DNA of 64,000 nt. Origin: Lentisphaerota bacterium. Lineage in GTDB: Bacteria; Verrucomicrobiota; Lentisphaeria; Oligosphaerales; JABHEG01. The DNA is taken from positions 21,509-85,508 of the forward strand of contig JABHEG010000177.1 in NCBI GenBank assembly GCA_018676675.1, read 5' to 3'. Under the pieces are notes generated by a model. The model did not search any database. It saw only the letters and a program-made list of their open reading frames with translations, and was not told the origin of the DNA. The stretch's first letter is position 1. Every line of letters begins with the position of its first letter. Position numbers and translations under genes: made by a program. This document shows positions 29,251-38,700 of this stretch, one piece after another.

Positions 29251-29278
29251 GTGAACGTTCACTTCTGTGATCACAGAA
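29251..29278. promoter_or_regulatory. paired perfect palindromes in divergent intergenic region (putative operator)
   Basis: GTGAACGTTCAC (29251-29262) and TTCTGTGATCACAGAA (29263-29278) are perfect 12-bp and 16-bp palindromes directly abutting, with centres 14 bp apart. Both contain TGTGA/TCACA-type half-sites, as bound by Crp/Fnr-family regulators, although the half-site spacing differs from the E. coli CRP site. They lie 110-137 bp upstream of the sulfatase start and 60-87 bp before the secreted-protein gene at 29338, so they could control either direction. The regulator is not identified. Confidence 0.5.
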
Positions 29279-29337
29279 CGTCCGAAGAGAAGTTCGACCA
29301 AAGATGATGACCCACACAAGACTATGAGGTAATACGA

Positions 29338-30255
29338 ATGAAAGCCTTGCACTGTGCGTTGGCTCTGATCGCCCTGCTCGCACTCCCGGCTACCCCCGGC
29401 GTAAACGCTGGGGATATCGCGGGCAGCTTCTCGGATTCTGTGATGGCCGTTGCGCGAATCGACATGAACAAGCTGCGGCAGGTACCTGCAATCGAGCGAG
29501 CAGTCAATGATGAGTTCGGCAAGCTCCAAGGCTTCTGCCGGCAAATCCGCGAATGGACGGGAGTTGACCTGGATTGCGTGGATCACCTCTGGCTGGGGGT
29601 GCAGAAGGCGAACCATGGCATGGTAGTCATGGAAGGTGTGCACGATATCGCCGCCATTCGCGACTCTCTCATGGCCATCGACCACGCCCAGATCATCCCT
29701 AAGGAGGGAGTCCCAATCGCCGTACTCCTGCCTGATGAAAAGAAGCCCGGCACGTTCAATCTGGGAGCTGTCTTGGACGAGCGGGTGCTGGTGGTGGGGC
29801 AACCGGAGGCGACCGAAGCCTACATCGACGCGTACACCGGCAATGCCCAGGGACTCGGCGAGGAAAAACGGGCCCGAATCGCCTCCCTGAAAGACTCGGA
29901 ATTCATGGTTCATGCCTTCATCCTCGGCATGAAAGCTGAGGACGTGGCAAAGGCCCCCTTCCTGCGTGGACTGACTCACGGAGAGGTCCGCATGGACGTC
30001 CCGGGCGATCTGCAGGTGAACGTCAGTGTCGGAGTACGTAAAAAGGGTCTCCTGCAGCCGATTCAGAAGCTGGCCCAGGGGTTCTTTGAACTCTATGCCC
30101 AGATGGACGATGCGGGGAAAGGCAACCCGATCAAGCGGCAGCTGTTTGAAAACGCGGCCGTCCGGATAGAGGGTGAAGAGGTAGTTGTGCTCTCGGGCAT
30201 TGCAGAGGATGTCATCGATCAACTCCTCGAGCAGAAACTGACCGGCATTCACTGA
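29338..30255 (+). CDS. secreted protein of unknown function, first gene of the ECF-sigma/ABC cluster
   Basis: 305 residues with a clear signal peptide (MKALHCALALIALLALPATPGVNAG), so exported. I recognise no catalytic motif. The mature part is a mixed alpha/beta sequence containing repeated strand patterns (VMAVARIDMNKLRQVPAI, DHLWLGVQKANHGMVVMEG, ERVLVVGQPEATEAYIDAY), similar in character to uncharacterised PVC proteins that occur next to ECF sigma factors. Only 18 bp separate it from the sigma-factor ATG, so it is probably the first gene of that operon. GAGG lies just before the start (TATGAGGTAATACGAATG). A long antisense reading of the same DNA is judged a shadow. Confidence 0.8.
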   Translation: MKALHCALALIALLALPATPGVNAGDIAGSFSDSVMAVARIDMNKLRQVPAIERAVNDEFGKLQGFCRQIREWTGVDLDCVDHLWLGVQKANHGMVVMEGVHDIAAIRDSLMAIDHAQIIPKEGVPIAVLLPDEKKPGTFNLGAVLDERVLVVGQPEATEAYIDAYTGNAQGLGEEKRARIASLKDSEFMVHAFILGMKAEDVAKAPFLRGLTHGEVRMDVPGDLQVNVSVGVRKKGLLQPIQKLAQGFFELYAQMDDAGKGNPIKRQLFENAAVRIEGEEVVVLSGIAEDVIDQLLEQKLTGIH

Positions 30256-30273
30256 GTACAGGCCTGGACACGA

Positions 30274-30846
30274 ATGACATCGACAGTCACAATCAGTGAC
30301 AGAGACCTCGTGGAACGCGCCCGCACCGGGGATCAGGACGCGTTCCGCGATCTCGTCGTGCGCTACCAACGCCTGGTCTTTTCCTGCGCCTTGACGGTCA
30401 CACGCAACTCAGCTGACGCCGCAGACGTGACCCAGGAGGCATTTATCCGCTTCCACAGAAATGCAGCTCAGTTCGACCTGAATCGACCTCTGAAACCCTA
30501 TCTCGTCACGATCGCGATGAATTGCGCCCGGAACGTACTGCGGAAACGGTCCCGTACCACAGCTATGGAGTTGCCGTCAGAGCCATCTCTGGCGCACATC
30601 CCCGATACACGGCCGACGCCGGAACGTGAGATGGCCCGCGGGGAACGCCGCGGCGCGATTCGGAGCCTGATCAACTCGCTGCCCCAGCGACTTCGTGAAG
30701 TCTGCAGCCTGTTCTACCTGGGCGAACGCAGCTGTGCAGAAATCGCCGGCATCCTGGAAATGAACGAATCAGCTGTCAAAGTGGCCCTCCATCGGGCCCG
30801 CAAGAAGCTGGTCGAAAGCGGTATCCGTGAATGGAGGACGGTATGA
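30274..30846 (+). CDS. ECF-family RNA polymerase sigma factor
   Basis: 190 residues. Sigma-2 region at ~25-85 (FRDLVVRYQRLVFSCALTVT...DVTQEAFIRFHRN), which binds core polymerase and the -10 element; sigma-4 region at ~130-185 (LPQRLREVCSLFYLGERSCAEIAGILEMNESAVKV...RARKKL), which binds the -35 element. This is the standard length and two-domain layout of an extracytoplasmic-function sigma factor. Its stop overlaps the ATG of the next gene, a zinc-type anti-sigma factor, the usual sigma/anti-sigma pairing. It probably controls this operon; the target promoter motif was not identified. Confidence 0.94.
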   Translation: MTSTVTISDRDLVERARTGDQDAFRDLVVRYQRLVFSCALTVTRNSADAADVTQEAFIRFHRNAAQFDLNRPLKPYLVTIAMNCARNVLRKRSRTTAMELPSEPSLAHIPDTRPTPEREMARGERRGAIRSLINSLPQRLREVCSLFYLGERSCAEIAGILEMNESAVKVALHRARKKLVESGIREWRTV

Positions 30847-31385
30847 CGACGACGTGTGAAACCGTTCAACAGATGATCCCTGATCACACATGGCTCAATC
30901 GTGAGGAGCGCCAGATGCTTTTGGCTCACCTTGAAGCCTGCGACAGTTGCCAGCAGGTCTACGAGACGGTCTGCGAGTTCGGGGCGCTCCTTTGTGAAGA
31001 TGCGCAGTCCGAAATGCCCGATGACATGGCGGACCGCGTGATGGTGGCTCTGGCAGACGAGTCTCTCCAGGAAGAGTGGAGTGGCCTCAGTCTCATGATC
31101 GGCGTTGTGATCTGTGCCCAGATTGCCGTCCTTATCGGTTTGAGGACGAATCTACTGACCCGTCTTCGCGAGGTACACGTGGGTTGGCAGTGGCTGGTAG
31201 GCGATGTCGTTCAGCCCCTTTTCTCGGGTTGTTGGATAAGCGTGAGCAGCGCTCTGGGGGCACTTTCCGGTTCTGCCCAGTCGTTGCGTATCCCCGAACT
31301 GTGGTTGCCGATTGCAGTGGGCGCCCTCCTGGTGTGCCTGATGTCCGGGGGAGTTCTGTACGGCGAGGAGAAATACCATGGCTGA
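30843..31385 (+). CDS. membrane-anchored zinc anti-sigma factor
   Basis: 180 residues from the ATG at 30843, chosen because GGAGG lies 5 nt upstream and the ATG overlaps the sigma-factor TGA (ATGA); an in-frame ATG 12 nt earlier is less well placed. The N-terminal cytoplasmic domain carries the ZAS-type HX3CX2C motif (H29, C33, C36 in HLEACDSC) that grips the sigma factor. Two hydrophobic segments follow (~81-102, LMIGVVICAQIAVLIGL; ~153-175, LPIAVGALLVCLMSGGVLY). It should hold the ECF sigma factor inactive at the membrane until a signal arrives. It overlaps the next gene by 8 bp. Confidence 0.85.
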   Translation: MTTTCETVQQMIPDHTWLNREERQMLLAHLEACDSCQQVYETVCEFGALLCEDAQSEMPDDMADRVMVALADESLQEEWSGLSLMIGVVICAQIAVLIGLRTNLLTRLREVHVGWQWLVGDVVQPLFSGCWISVSSALGALSGSAQSLRIPELWLPIAVGALLVCLMSGGVLYGEEKYHG

Positions 31386-32118
31386 GAATATCCGCGAGAG
31401 TGTAGCGACCATGTCAAACGGTTCGGCGGCAGGCGGATCTGCTTCCGGCCTGCACGGGCGCACCTGGTTCCGACGCGGAACCGCATTGGCCATCCTACTG
31501 CTCCCCGGGGCAGCTCTCTGGGCCGGCCCCATGAAAAGGCAGACGCCCGGGCAGCAACTTGCCGGCGTCGCCATGGGCCTGGCCTTGGTGATCTGCGTCG
31601 AGCTCGGTCTACTGGCCACGTGTCTCCTCTACGCAGTGCTCGAACCGGAGAGGGTGCGCGCTGGGAGCGCCCTCCAGGCACGATCCGCCTTCCGCAGCTT
31701 CGGGGTTGGTGTGCTTATGGTGGTCATCTTGTTACTGGCCTGCGGCCTCATTTCCCAGATGCCCGACGCCATCAGCGGTCTCCTCGCCATCCCCCTTCTC
31801 GCGGCTTACACCTATGTTCTCATTATGGGATTCACCATGGTGGCCCACGGGGTCGGGGACCGCATACAGAGCAACACATCGAGCACCACGATGGGGTCAT
31901 CGTTCTTTGCCGTGCTCTATGGAGGGAGCATTCTCCTGTTGACCAACTTCGTGCCCTTTGTGGGACAGCTTGTCCTCCTGATCGTGGCCCTTCTGGCCAT
32001 CGGTCTGGGGACCCGGTCAGTCAGCCAACGGCGCAGGGAGAAGAAGGCAGCCCGGCAGGCAGCTCGGGAAGCCGTGAATCCCCCTGCCGAAGATGACATC
32101 CCCGAAACGACGAGCTGA
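31378..32118 (+). CDS. polytopic membrane protein of unknown function
   Basis: 246 residues starting within the end of the anti-sigma gene, so translationally coupled. Five or so hydrophobic segments are visible: ~35-52 (TALAILLLPGAALWAG), ~62-88 (VAMGLALVICVELGLLATCLL), ~108-130 (GVGVLMVVILLLACGLI), ~135-155 (GLLAIPLLAAYTYVLIMGF) and ~180-215 (FFAVLYGGSILLLTNFVPFVGQLVLLIVALLAIGLG). The C-terminus is basic then acidic (QRRREKKAARQAAREA...) and probably cytoplasmic. I do not recognise a family. Its position between an anti-sigma factor and ABC permeases suggests a role in the same signalling or export function. Confidence 0.75.
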   Translation: MAENIRESVATMSNGSAAGGSASGLHGRTWFRRGTALAILLLPGAALWAGPMKRQTPGQQLAGVAMGLALVICVELGLLATCLLYAVLEPERVRAGSALQARSAFRSFGVGVLMVVILLLACGLISQMPDAISGLLAIPLLAAYTYVLIMGFTMVAHGVGDRIQSNTSSTTMGSSFFAVLYGGSILLLTNFVPFVGQLVLLIVALLAIGLGTRSVSQRRREKKAARQAAREAVNPPAEDDIPETTS

Positions 32119-32241
32119 GCCTTCCCCCCGATATCTCCTACCCGAATGCGATCATGGGGCGTTGCCATTCGGCGCGTAGTCTTCTATGTTCACGGCACAC
32201 TGATTACAGGAAGCGCTACGCAAGGGAGCCCAGCGAACGCG

Positions 32242-33507
32242 ATGAACGTCTGGCGCATGATCATCCGAGAGCTTCGCTGTCGGTTTGGGGGCTTTGTCGT
32301 CGCCGTCCTTTCTGTGGGCATCCCTTCCGGATGCCTCGTCGGTACCCTTGCCCTCATCCACCAGCACGACACCGAAACAGTCCGTATCCTTACGCAGCAG
32401 GAAGAGAACCTGGCTCAACGCGTTGCCGGCATGTCAGAAGACGTGAAACGTGCCATGAAGCACCTCGGCTTCAATATCACGATCCTTCCGTCTGCTCAAG
32501 ACCTCGCGCAATGGCACGACCAGGGAGCAGCCAATGTGTTCATGCCGCAAGCCTACGCCGCAGAACTGGCGCGTTCAGAGCTGCTGACGATCGAGCACAT
32601 CGTGCCCGCCATCCGCTACCGGGCCAAGTGGCCGGAACGGAAGTGGACCGTCTTATTCTCTGCCCTGGATTCCACAGTCGTCAAGCCTGCGGCGGATGGG
32701 AGCGGAGCCGACCTGCCGAACATCCCGCCAGGACACGTCCGCCTGGGTGCTGAACTGCACCAGGGGCTGTCACTCAGCGAAGGACAGCCGATCGCGATCA
32801 TGGGGCATACGTTCACGGTTGACGCTTGTCTACCCGAACAGGGGAACCGCGACGATGTGACCGTGTCATTCCATCTGAAGGACCTGCAGAAACTCCTTGA
32901 TCGGGATGGGATGATTACGGAGATCCGAGCGCTTGAGTGCCGGTGTGCCTGGACCGATGTCGATCAAGTACGTAAGGAGGTGGGGCACATCCTCCCGGAA
33001 ACACGAGTTGTGGAACACCGTTCCGTCGCGTTGGCCAAGGCGAAAGCACGGACGGATGTCGCGGAACAGGGCAAACAGGCGATAAAGCAGGAAGCGCTGA
33101 AACGTCAGGAACTGAGGCATGCTCGTCTGCGGTTCGGGGCGATTCTGGTGGCTTTCGTGTCATTCGGCAGTGTCGTCTGGGCAGGACTGGTATCGTTGAT
33201 CAACGCCCGCAGCCGGAGAGCCGAAATCGGCGTGCTGAGAACCTTGGGCTTCCGGACGGGTCAGGTGCTGATGCTCTTCCTGGGGCGAGCGGCCTTCGTC
33301 GGCCTGAGCGGAGGGGTCCTGGGAGGTGCTTTGGGCCTGGCCGTCACGACGGAGTTGCTGCAGAACGACGGAGCGACAGGAATGGACGGGCTGTTGTGGA
33401 CCTGGGCCGCAGGACTCCTGCTGGCTGTCTGCGTCTCACTCGTCGCCGGAGCCGTCCCCGCAGTGTGGGCTGCCCAACAACATCCGGCTGATATGGTTCG
33501 CGAATAG
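32242..33507 (+). CDS. FtsX/MacB-type ABC transporter permease (paralogue 1)
   Basis: 421 residues from the ATG at 32242; the longer reading from 32146 has no support. One N-terminal membrane segment (VVAVLSVGIPSGCLVGTLALI, ~17-40) is followed by a large extracytoplasmic domain (~45-275) and three C-terminal membrane segments with the FtsX-type loop (SRRAEIGVLRTLGFRTGQVL). Such permeases pair with LolD/MacB ATPases and work as mechanotransmitters or lipoprotein/peptide extruders rather than as pore channels. The periplasmic domain shares NI(T/I)ILP, VPAIRYRAKWPERKW and a 'LEC.C' motif (ALECRCAW) with the following gene, so the two arose by duplication. It probably forms a heterodimer with it. 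Confidence 0.88.
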   Translation: MNVWRMIIRELRCRFGGFVVAVLSVGIPSGCLVGTLALIHQHDTETVRILTQQEENLAQRVAGMSEDVKRAMKHLGFNITILPSAQDLAQWHDQGAANVFMPQAYAAELARSELLTIEHIVPAIRYRAKWPERKWTVLFSALDSTVVKPAADGSGADLPNIPPGHVRLGAELHQGLSLSEGQPIAIMGHTFTVDACLPEQGNRDDVTVSFHLKDLQKLLDRDGMITEIRALECRCAWTDVDQVRKEVGHILPETRVVEHRSVALAKAKARTDVAEQGKQAIKQEALKRQELRHARLRFGAILVAFVSFGSVVWAGLVSLINARSRRAEIGVLRTLGFRTGQVLMLFLGRAAFVGLSGGVLGGALGLAVTTELLQNDGATGMDGLLWTWAAGLLLAVCVSLVAGAVPAVWAAQQHPADMVRE

Positions 33508-33524
33508 GAAAAGTGAGGTCGACT

Positions 33525-34808
33525 ATGAGACTGTGGCGCATGCTGTTTCGAGAGGCGTGCCATCGGCGACTGACCTTCGCAGCCGGCGTGCTGTGCGCGG
33601 CAGTGGCCGTTGCCAGCCTCATTGCCGCCCTGGTTGCCCTGGCCTACCACGACGCTGAGACACAGGCCGTCCTGGAACGGAAGGCGGAGGAGACTGACCA
33701 GCTCCTCAGGCAGCTGAGGGAAGAGATGCGCAAGACGACACTGAAGCTGAGCTTCAACGCCATCATCCTGCCCGAAAACCAAAGCTTGCGGGATTGGCAT
33801 ATGCAGGACTATGCCGACGAGTACATGCCCGAAGACTATGTCATGAAGCTGGCGGACTCAGGTATTGTCACCGTGCGCCACTTCCTGCCGGTACTGCAAC
33901 GAAAAGTGAAGTGGCCGGAGCGAAAGCAGTCGATCATACTCGTAGGTACGCGGGGGGAAGTCCCGAACATGCACAAAAGCCCCAAAGCCCCCCTCGTGCA
34001 ACCGGTGCCGGACGGGACGATCGTGCTCGGGCATGAACTGCACCAACGACTCGGGCTGAAGACCGGAGACGAGGTGGTGTTCATGGGGCAAACGTTCGGA
34101 GTGCACCGATGCCACGGCGAACGGGGTACGAAGGATGACATAACCGCATGGATCCCCCTGAAGGCAGCGCAGGAACTGTTGGACAAGCGTGGGAAGATCA
34201 ACGCGATTCTGGCTTTGGAGTGTCTCTGTGTCGGCGCAGAGGGGCTGGCCCGCGTCCGGCGGGACATCATGGGCGTCCTCCCCGGCACACAGGTCATCGA
34301 GCACGGAACGAAGGTCATCGCCCGAGCGGAGGCTCGTTTCCGGGTTGGGCGCGAAGCCCAGGAAGCCTACGAGCAGGCAGAGAAGGAGCGCGCTGAAGCG
34401 CGCGCGCGCCAGGAACGCCTTGCGGCTGTCAGTGTCCCTCTGATTCTGGCGGTCTGTGTGCTCAGCATGGCCCTGCTGTCATACTCGAATGTCCGTGATC
34501 GACGAAACGAGATGGGAATTCTCAAGGCCCTTGGTTACGGGACAGGGACAATTCTCCTGCTGGTGCTGACACGCGCACTCCTGACCGGCTGTTTCGGTGC
34601 CCTGATCGGGACAGCGGGGGGAGCCACGGTTGCGCGCTGGCTGATCACTCGTGACCCAACGGCGGGGCTGTCAGTTACCCTCTTTCCGGATGCCCGAACG
34701 GCGGCAGCCGGTGTTCTCGTCTCCCTGCTCCTGGCGCTGGTGGCCGCATGGATCCCCGCTCTTCTTGCTTCCCGGACGGATCCGGCCGACATACTCATGC
34801 GCGAGTAG
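33525..34808 (+). CDS. FtsX/MacB-type ABC transporter permease (paralogue 2)
   Basis: 427 residues from the ATG at 33525, with GAGG 6 nt upstream; a GTG 12 nt earlier is in frame but less likely. Same layout as the preceding permease: N-terminal membrane segment (~15-38), periplasmic domain containing NAIILPENQSL, LQRKVKWPERKQ and LALECLCV, a charged helical stretch (~280-305, Glu/Arg/Ala-rich), and three C-terminal membrane segments with the FtsX loop (RRNEMGILKALGYGTG). The tandem permeases and downstream ATPase would give one complete ABC unit: two different permeases plus an ATPase dimer. Confidence 0.88.
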   Translation: MRLWRMLFREACHRRLTFAAGVLCAAVAVASLIAALVALAYHDAETQAVLERKAEETDQLLRQLREEMRKTTLKLSFNAIILPENQSLRDWHMQDYADEYMPEDYVMKLADSGIVTVRHFLPVLQRKVKWPERKQSIILVGTRGEVPNMHKSPKAPLVQPVPDGTIVLGHELHQRLGLKTGDEVVFMGQTFGVHRCHGERGTKDDITAWIPLKAAQELLDKRGKINAILALECLCVGAEGLARVRRDIMGVLPGTQVIEHGTKVIARAEARFRVGREAQEAYEQAEKERAEARARQERLAAVSVPLILAVCVLSMALLSYSNVRDRRNEMGILKALGYGTGTILLLVLTRALLTGCFGALIGTAGGATVARWLITRDPTAGLSVTLFPDARTAAAGVLVSLLLALVAAWIPALLASRTDPADILMRE

Positions 34809-34860
34809 ATGGCGTTCTCAGACGTAGTCCGTACCAACCAACAACGTGAGTGTCACGACC

Positions 34861-35541
34861 ATGATTGAATTCAAGAATGTCTGCAAGACGTTCAGGGGGC
34901 CCGAGGGGCCCGTCGACGCACTGCGCGACTTCAGCGTGACCATTGAGGCCGGGGAGTTTGTCGTCGCCCGTGGCCCGAGTGGATCCGGGAAGTCCACCAT
35001 GCTGCTCGTAGCGGGAGCCCTGCTGCGGCCCACGTCGGGCAACCTCACACTGGGTGGTCAGGATCCCTACGCGCTGTCTCCCGCCAAACGCGGTGCGGTC
35101 CGGGCGGCACAGATCGGCTTTGTCTTCCAGCAGTTCCACCTTATCCCCTATCTGAGCGTCCGGGACAACATCCTTGCTCCAGCCGTGGCCCTCCCCAACC
35201 CCGAAGCCGGAGCCCGGGCCGATGAACTGATTGACCGCTTTGGCCTGCGAGAACGAGCCCAACACCTCCCTGCTCAGTTGAGCACTGGCGAACGGCAACG
35301 AACAGCCTTGGCCCGAGCCATGCTCAATCAGCCGAAGATCCTGCTCGCCGATGAACCCACCGGCAACCTCGATGAGGACAATGGACAGGTGGTCGTTGAT
35401 CATCTAGCCGAATTCGTGAGCGAGGGAGGCACGGTGCTGATGGTGACGCACGAACAAACCGGCATCTCCCATGCCGATCGAATCCTCCGCATCGAGGGAG
35501 GCAAGCTGGTCAGCGACGACGCCACCACGCCCCACGCCTGA
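34861..35541 (+). CDS. ABC transporter ATP-binding protein, LolD/MacB type
   Basis: 226 residues from the ATG at 34861 (an in-frame GTG at 34846 is possible; neither has a strong ribosome site). Walker A GPSGSGKST, Q-loop in FVFQQFHLIPYLSV, signature LSTGERQRTALARA (LSTGE in place of the usual LSGGQ), Walker B ILLADEPTGNLD and H-loop VTHE are all present. FQQFHLIPYLSVRDN is typical of ATPases that power FtsX-fold permeases. It is the last gene of the cluster that starts at 29338 and should energise the two upstream permeases. The exported substrate is unknown; ECF control suggests an envelope-stress role. Confidence 0.93.
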   Translation: MIEFKNVCKTFRGPEGPVDALRDFSVTIEAGEFVVARGPSGSGKSTMLLVAGALLRPTSGNLTLGGQDPYALSPAKRGAVRAAQIGFVFQQFHLIPYLSVRDNILAPAVALPNPEAGARADELIDRFGLRERAQHLPAQLSTGERQRTALARAMLNQPKILLADEPTGNLDEDNGQVVVDHLAEFVSEGGTVLMVTHEQTGISHADRILRIEGGKLVSDDATTPHA

Positions 35542-35733
35542 TCCCGGTGACGGCCCGGAAGTGCATTTTTGTCCCCCCTAGCGACCTCGCGCAACTGAGA
35601 GGGCACGAGCACCGATCCGAGAGCCATGGCAGGGGAAGGCCATGGGCGCTACATTGATTCCTTACTCATGACAACTTGACTGCGTTCCCTGGTCACGACA
35701 AGAGCGGGGCTGCGCCACAGAGAGGACAGCGTA

Positions 35734-38700
35734 ATGGAACTCAGCTCCACCGTGTTTGGACGCCCTTGGGAGACTCCCGAGCTCACCGGAATGAACCGCC
35801 TCCCGGCCCGCCCCCCCTTTGTTCCTTTCGCGGATGCCAAGACTGCCCTCACCTACGACCACGAGAGTTCCAGCCGCTTCTTCAATCTCAATGGGGACTG
35901 GATGTTCCGCCTCTATGAGCGCCCCGAGGACGTTCCGGAGACAGCCATCGCAGTTGAGACGGACGAATCCGCCTGGGACACAATCGCCGTTCCCGGGAAC
36001 TGGACGATGCAAGGCTTCGACCGACCGCATTACACGAACGTCATCATGCCGTTCGAGAACGATCCGCCGCGAGTCCCGGATGAGAATCCTACCGGCGTCT
36101 ACCGCTGCCGATTCACCCCGCCGGAAGGCTGGGAAGGTCGCCGGACAGTGATCCACTTCGGGGGCTGCGAGAGCTGCTTCTATGTCTACTGCAACGGCAC
36201 GTTCATCGGGATGGGGAAAGACTCTCGCCTAGCCACCGAGTTCGATCTGACCTCCGCTCTCGTGGACGGCGAGAACGTCCTCGCTGTGATGGTTATCCGC
36301 TGGTCGGACGGATCCTACCTGGAGGACCAAGACCACTGGTGGATGGCCGGAATCTATCGGGACGTCTTCCTCTTCAACACGGGACCGGCATTCATCGAGG
36401 ACATCTTCGCCAATGCCAACCTCCTCCCTGACCTCACCACGGGAGCACTCGACATTGAGATCAAACTCAATTTCGTGACCTATCCCGACGCTGATTTCGT
36501 GGTCCGGGCTCAGCTCTACGACAGCCACGGCATTCCGGTCCTGGAAGAACCGCTCAGCGGGGTTGTCAGTGGCTCCTACCGGCAAACCGGCTACCGCGCA
36601 GAGCTGTACACGGAGCTTGCTGATATCGACACGTGGACCGACGAGGCCCCGAACCTGTATAGGCTCATCGTCACCTTGACTGACGCGGCCGGGAACGAAC
36701 TCGAGCATGTGTGCGTAAGGGTGGGCTTCCGCCGAATCGAGATCCGCGACCGGCAACTCCTCCTCAACGGACAGCCTGTCCTGCTCAAAGGCGTGAATCG
36801 CCACGAGCACGATGATCTGCAAGGGAAGACGGTCACCCTTGAATCGATGGTCAACGATGTGCTGCTGCTCAAGCAATTCAACTTCAACGCGGTACGCACA
36901 GCCCACTACCCCAACGACCCGCTGTGGTACGATCTGTGTGACGAGTTCGGAATTCTCGTCATCGACGAAGCAAACATCGAGTGCCATGCCAACTACACAT
37001 CGCTGTGCCGCGATCCGCGCTTTACCGAAGCCTTCCTGGAACGGGGCATGCGCATGGTCGACCGCGACAAGAACCACCCGAGCATCATTATGTGGTCCCT
37101 CGGAAATGAGTCCGGTTACGGTGAGAACCACGACGAGGCCGCTCGACTTATCCGGTTCTGTGACCCCAGCCGGCCATTGCACAACGAGAATGCCCTCAAG
37201 ATCAAGTGGGTTCAGGGCGTCAATGACTTTGGACCGGGCGGGGAGGCCTCCAATGATGTCATCAACCCGATGTACCCACACATCGATGTCGTCACGGAGT
37301 GGGGCAAGAATCCCCCGGCGGGGGACCATCGACCATTCGTTCCCTGCGAGTATTCACACGCCATGGGCAACAGCAATGGCAACCTCAAGGAATACTGGGA
37401 TGCCATCCACGAGTACCACGGGCTTCAAGGCGGGTTCATCTGGGACTGGGTTGACCAGGGGCTTCGGAAGGCTGTTCCCGGCCGCGAGGGCGAAATCACC
37501 CAGGACTCGGACGCTGCGCCACCGACGAAAGACCACGAGAACGCCTGGTATTGGGCCTACGGTGGCGATTTTGGGGACGAACCCAACGACGTCAACTTCT
37601 GCTGTAACGGCCTGATCTGGCCCGATCGCACCCCGCACCCCGCCATGTATGAGTTCAAAAAGGTGGCTCAGCCGATACGCGTGCGGGCGACCAACCTTCC
37701 CAAGGGGCGCTTCGAAGTCCACAACAACTACTTCTTCACGCGCCTCGACCACGTCGCTGTCCACTGTGAAATCTCGGTGGACGGTGCCGTACTGCAGTCT
37801 GGCGACCTCGGCAGTCTCCATATCCCTCCACAGGGAGTCGGAAAACTGGTCGTGCCATTTGAGCGGCCAAAGATGCACAAGGGACAGGAGTGCTTCCTGA
37901 CCCTCCGTTTCTTCCTTCGGGAAGCGACGCCCTGCTTGCCGGCAGGTCATGAGATTGCCTGGGAGCAATTCCAGCTCCCGGTCACCGGAACACGCAAGCC
38001 GGTCGGCTTGAAGGGGCGCCCCGCGGTCGGGTTGGAGCTGACCCGTAACGACAAAGACTGCTCTGTCATCGAATGCGCGGCAAGCGGCCTTCGCGTCTTG
38101 CTGGACAAGCAGAAGGGGTGCATCGCGGAAGTGGATCTCGGAGCCCACACCTTGCTCAGCAAAGGTCCCGCTCTGAACGTCATCCGCGGCTGGACGGACA
38201 ACGACGGCGTCAAGGGGAAAGATGAACAGTGGCACGCGCAGTGGAAGCCACTGGGGCGCTGGATGAACGCTGGGCTCGGCGACCTGAGAACCGAGGTCCG
38301 GGACGCCAAAGCCGCCGTACGAGCAGATGGTACGGCCCGAATCGTGACCGAACAGCGAGTGACCTGCGGCGACTCCAAGAAGGGATTCACAGTCCGGCAA
38401 CGCATGGATGTCGACCAGACAGGTGTCATGACGATCGTCAACGATATCAAGGTCACGCCGTCGCTCCCTGACCTGCCGCGCCTCGGCTTCATCATGACCG
38501 TGCCGGCAGATTACGAGCAGATCCAGTGGCTTGGCCGTGGTCCCCATGAGACCTACTGCGACCGCAAAGCCGGAGCCGAGATCGGCCGCTACACCAGTAC
38601 GGTGAGCGCCGAATACGTCCCCTACATTGTCCCCCAGGAACACGGCAACAAAGAGGACCTCCGTTGGCTGGCACTGACGGATGATCTCGGAACGGGACTG

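Noticed and set aside
29074..30369. 431-codon minus-strand open frame
   Set aside because: Exactly antisense to the signal-peptide gene at 29338-30255; no ribosome site, no family features, and the plus-strand reading forms an operon.
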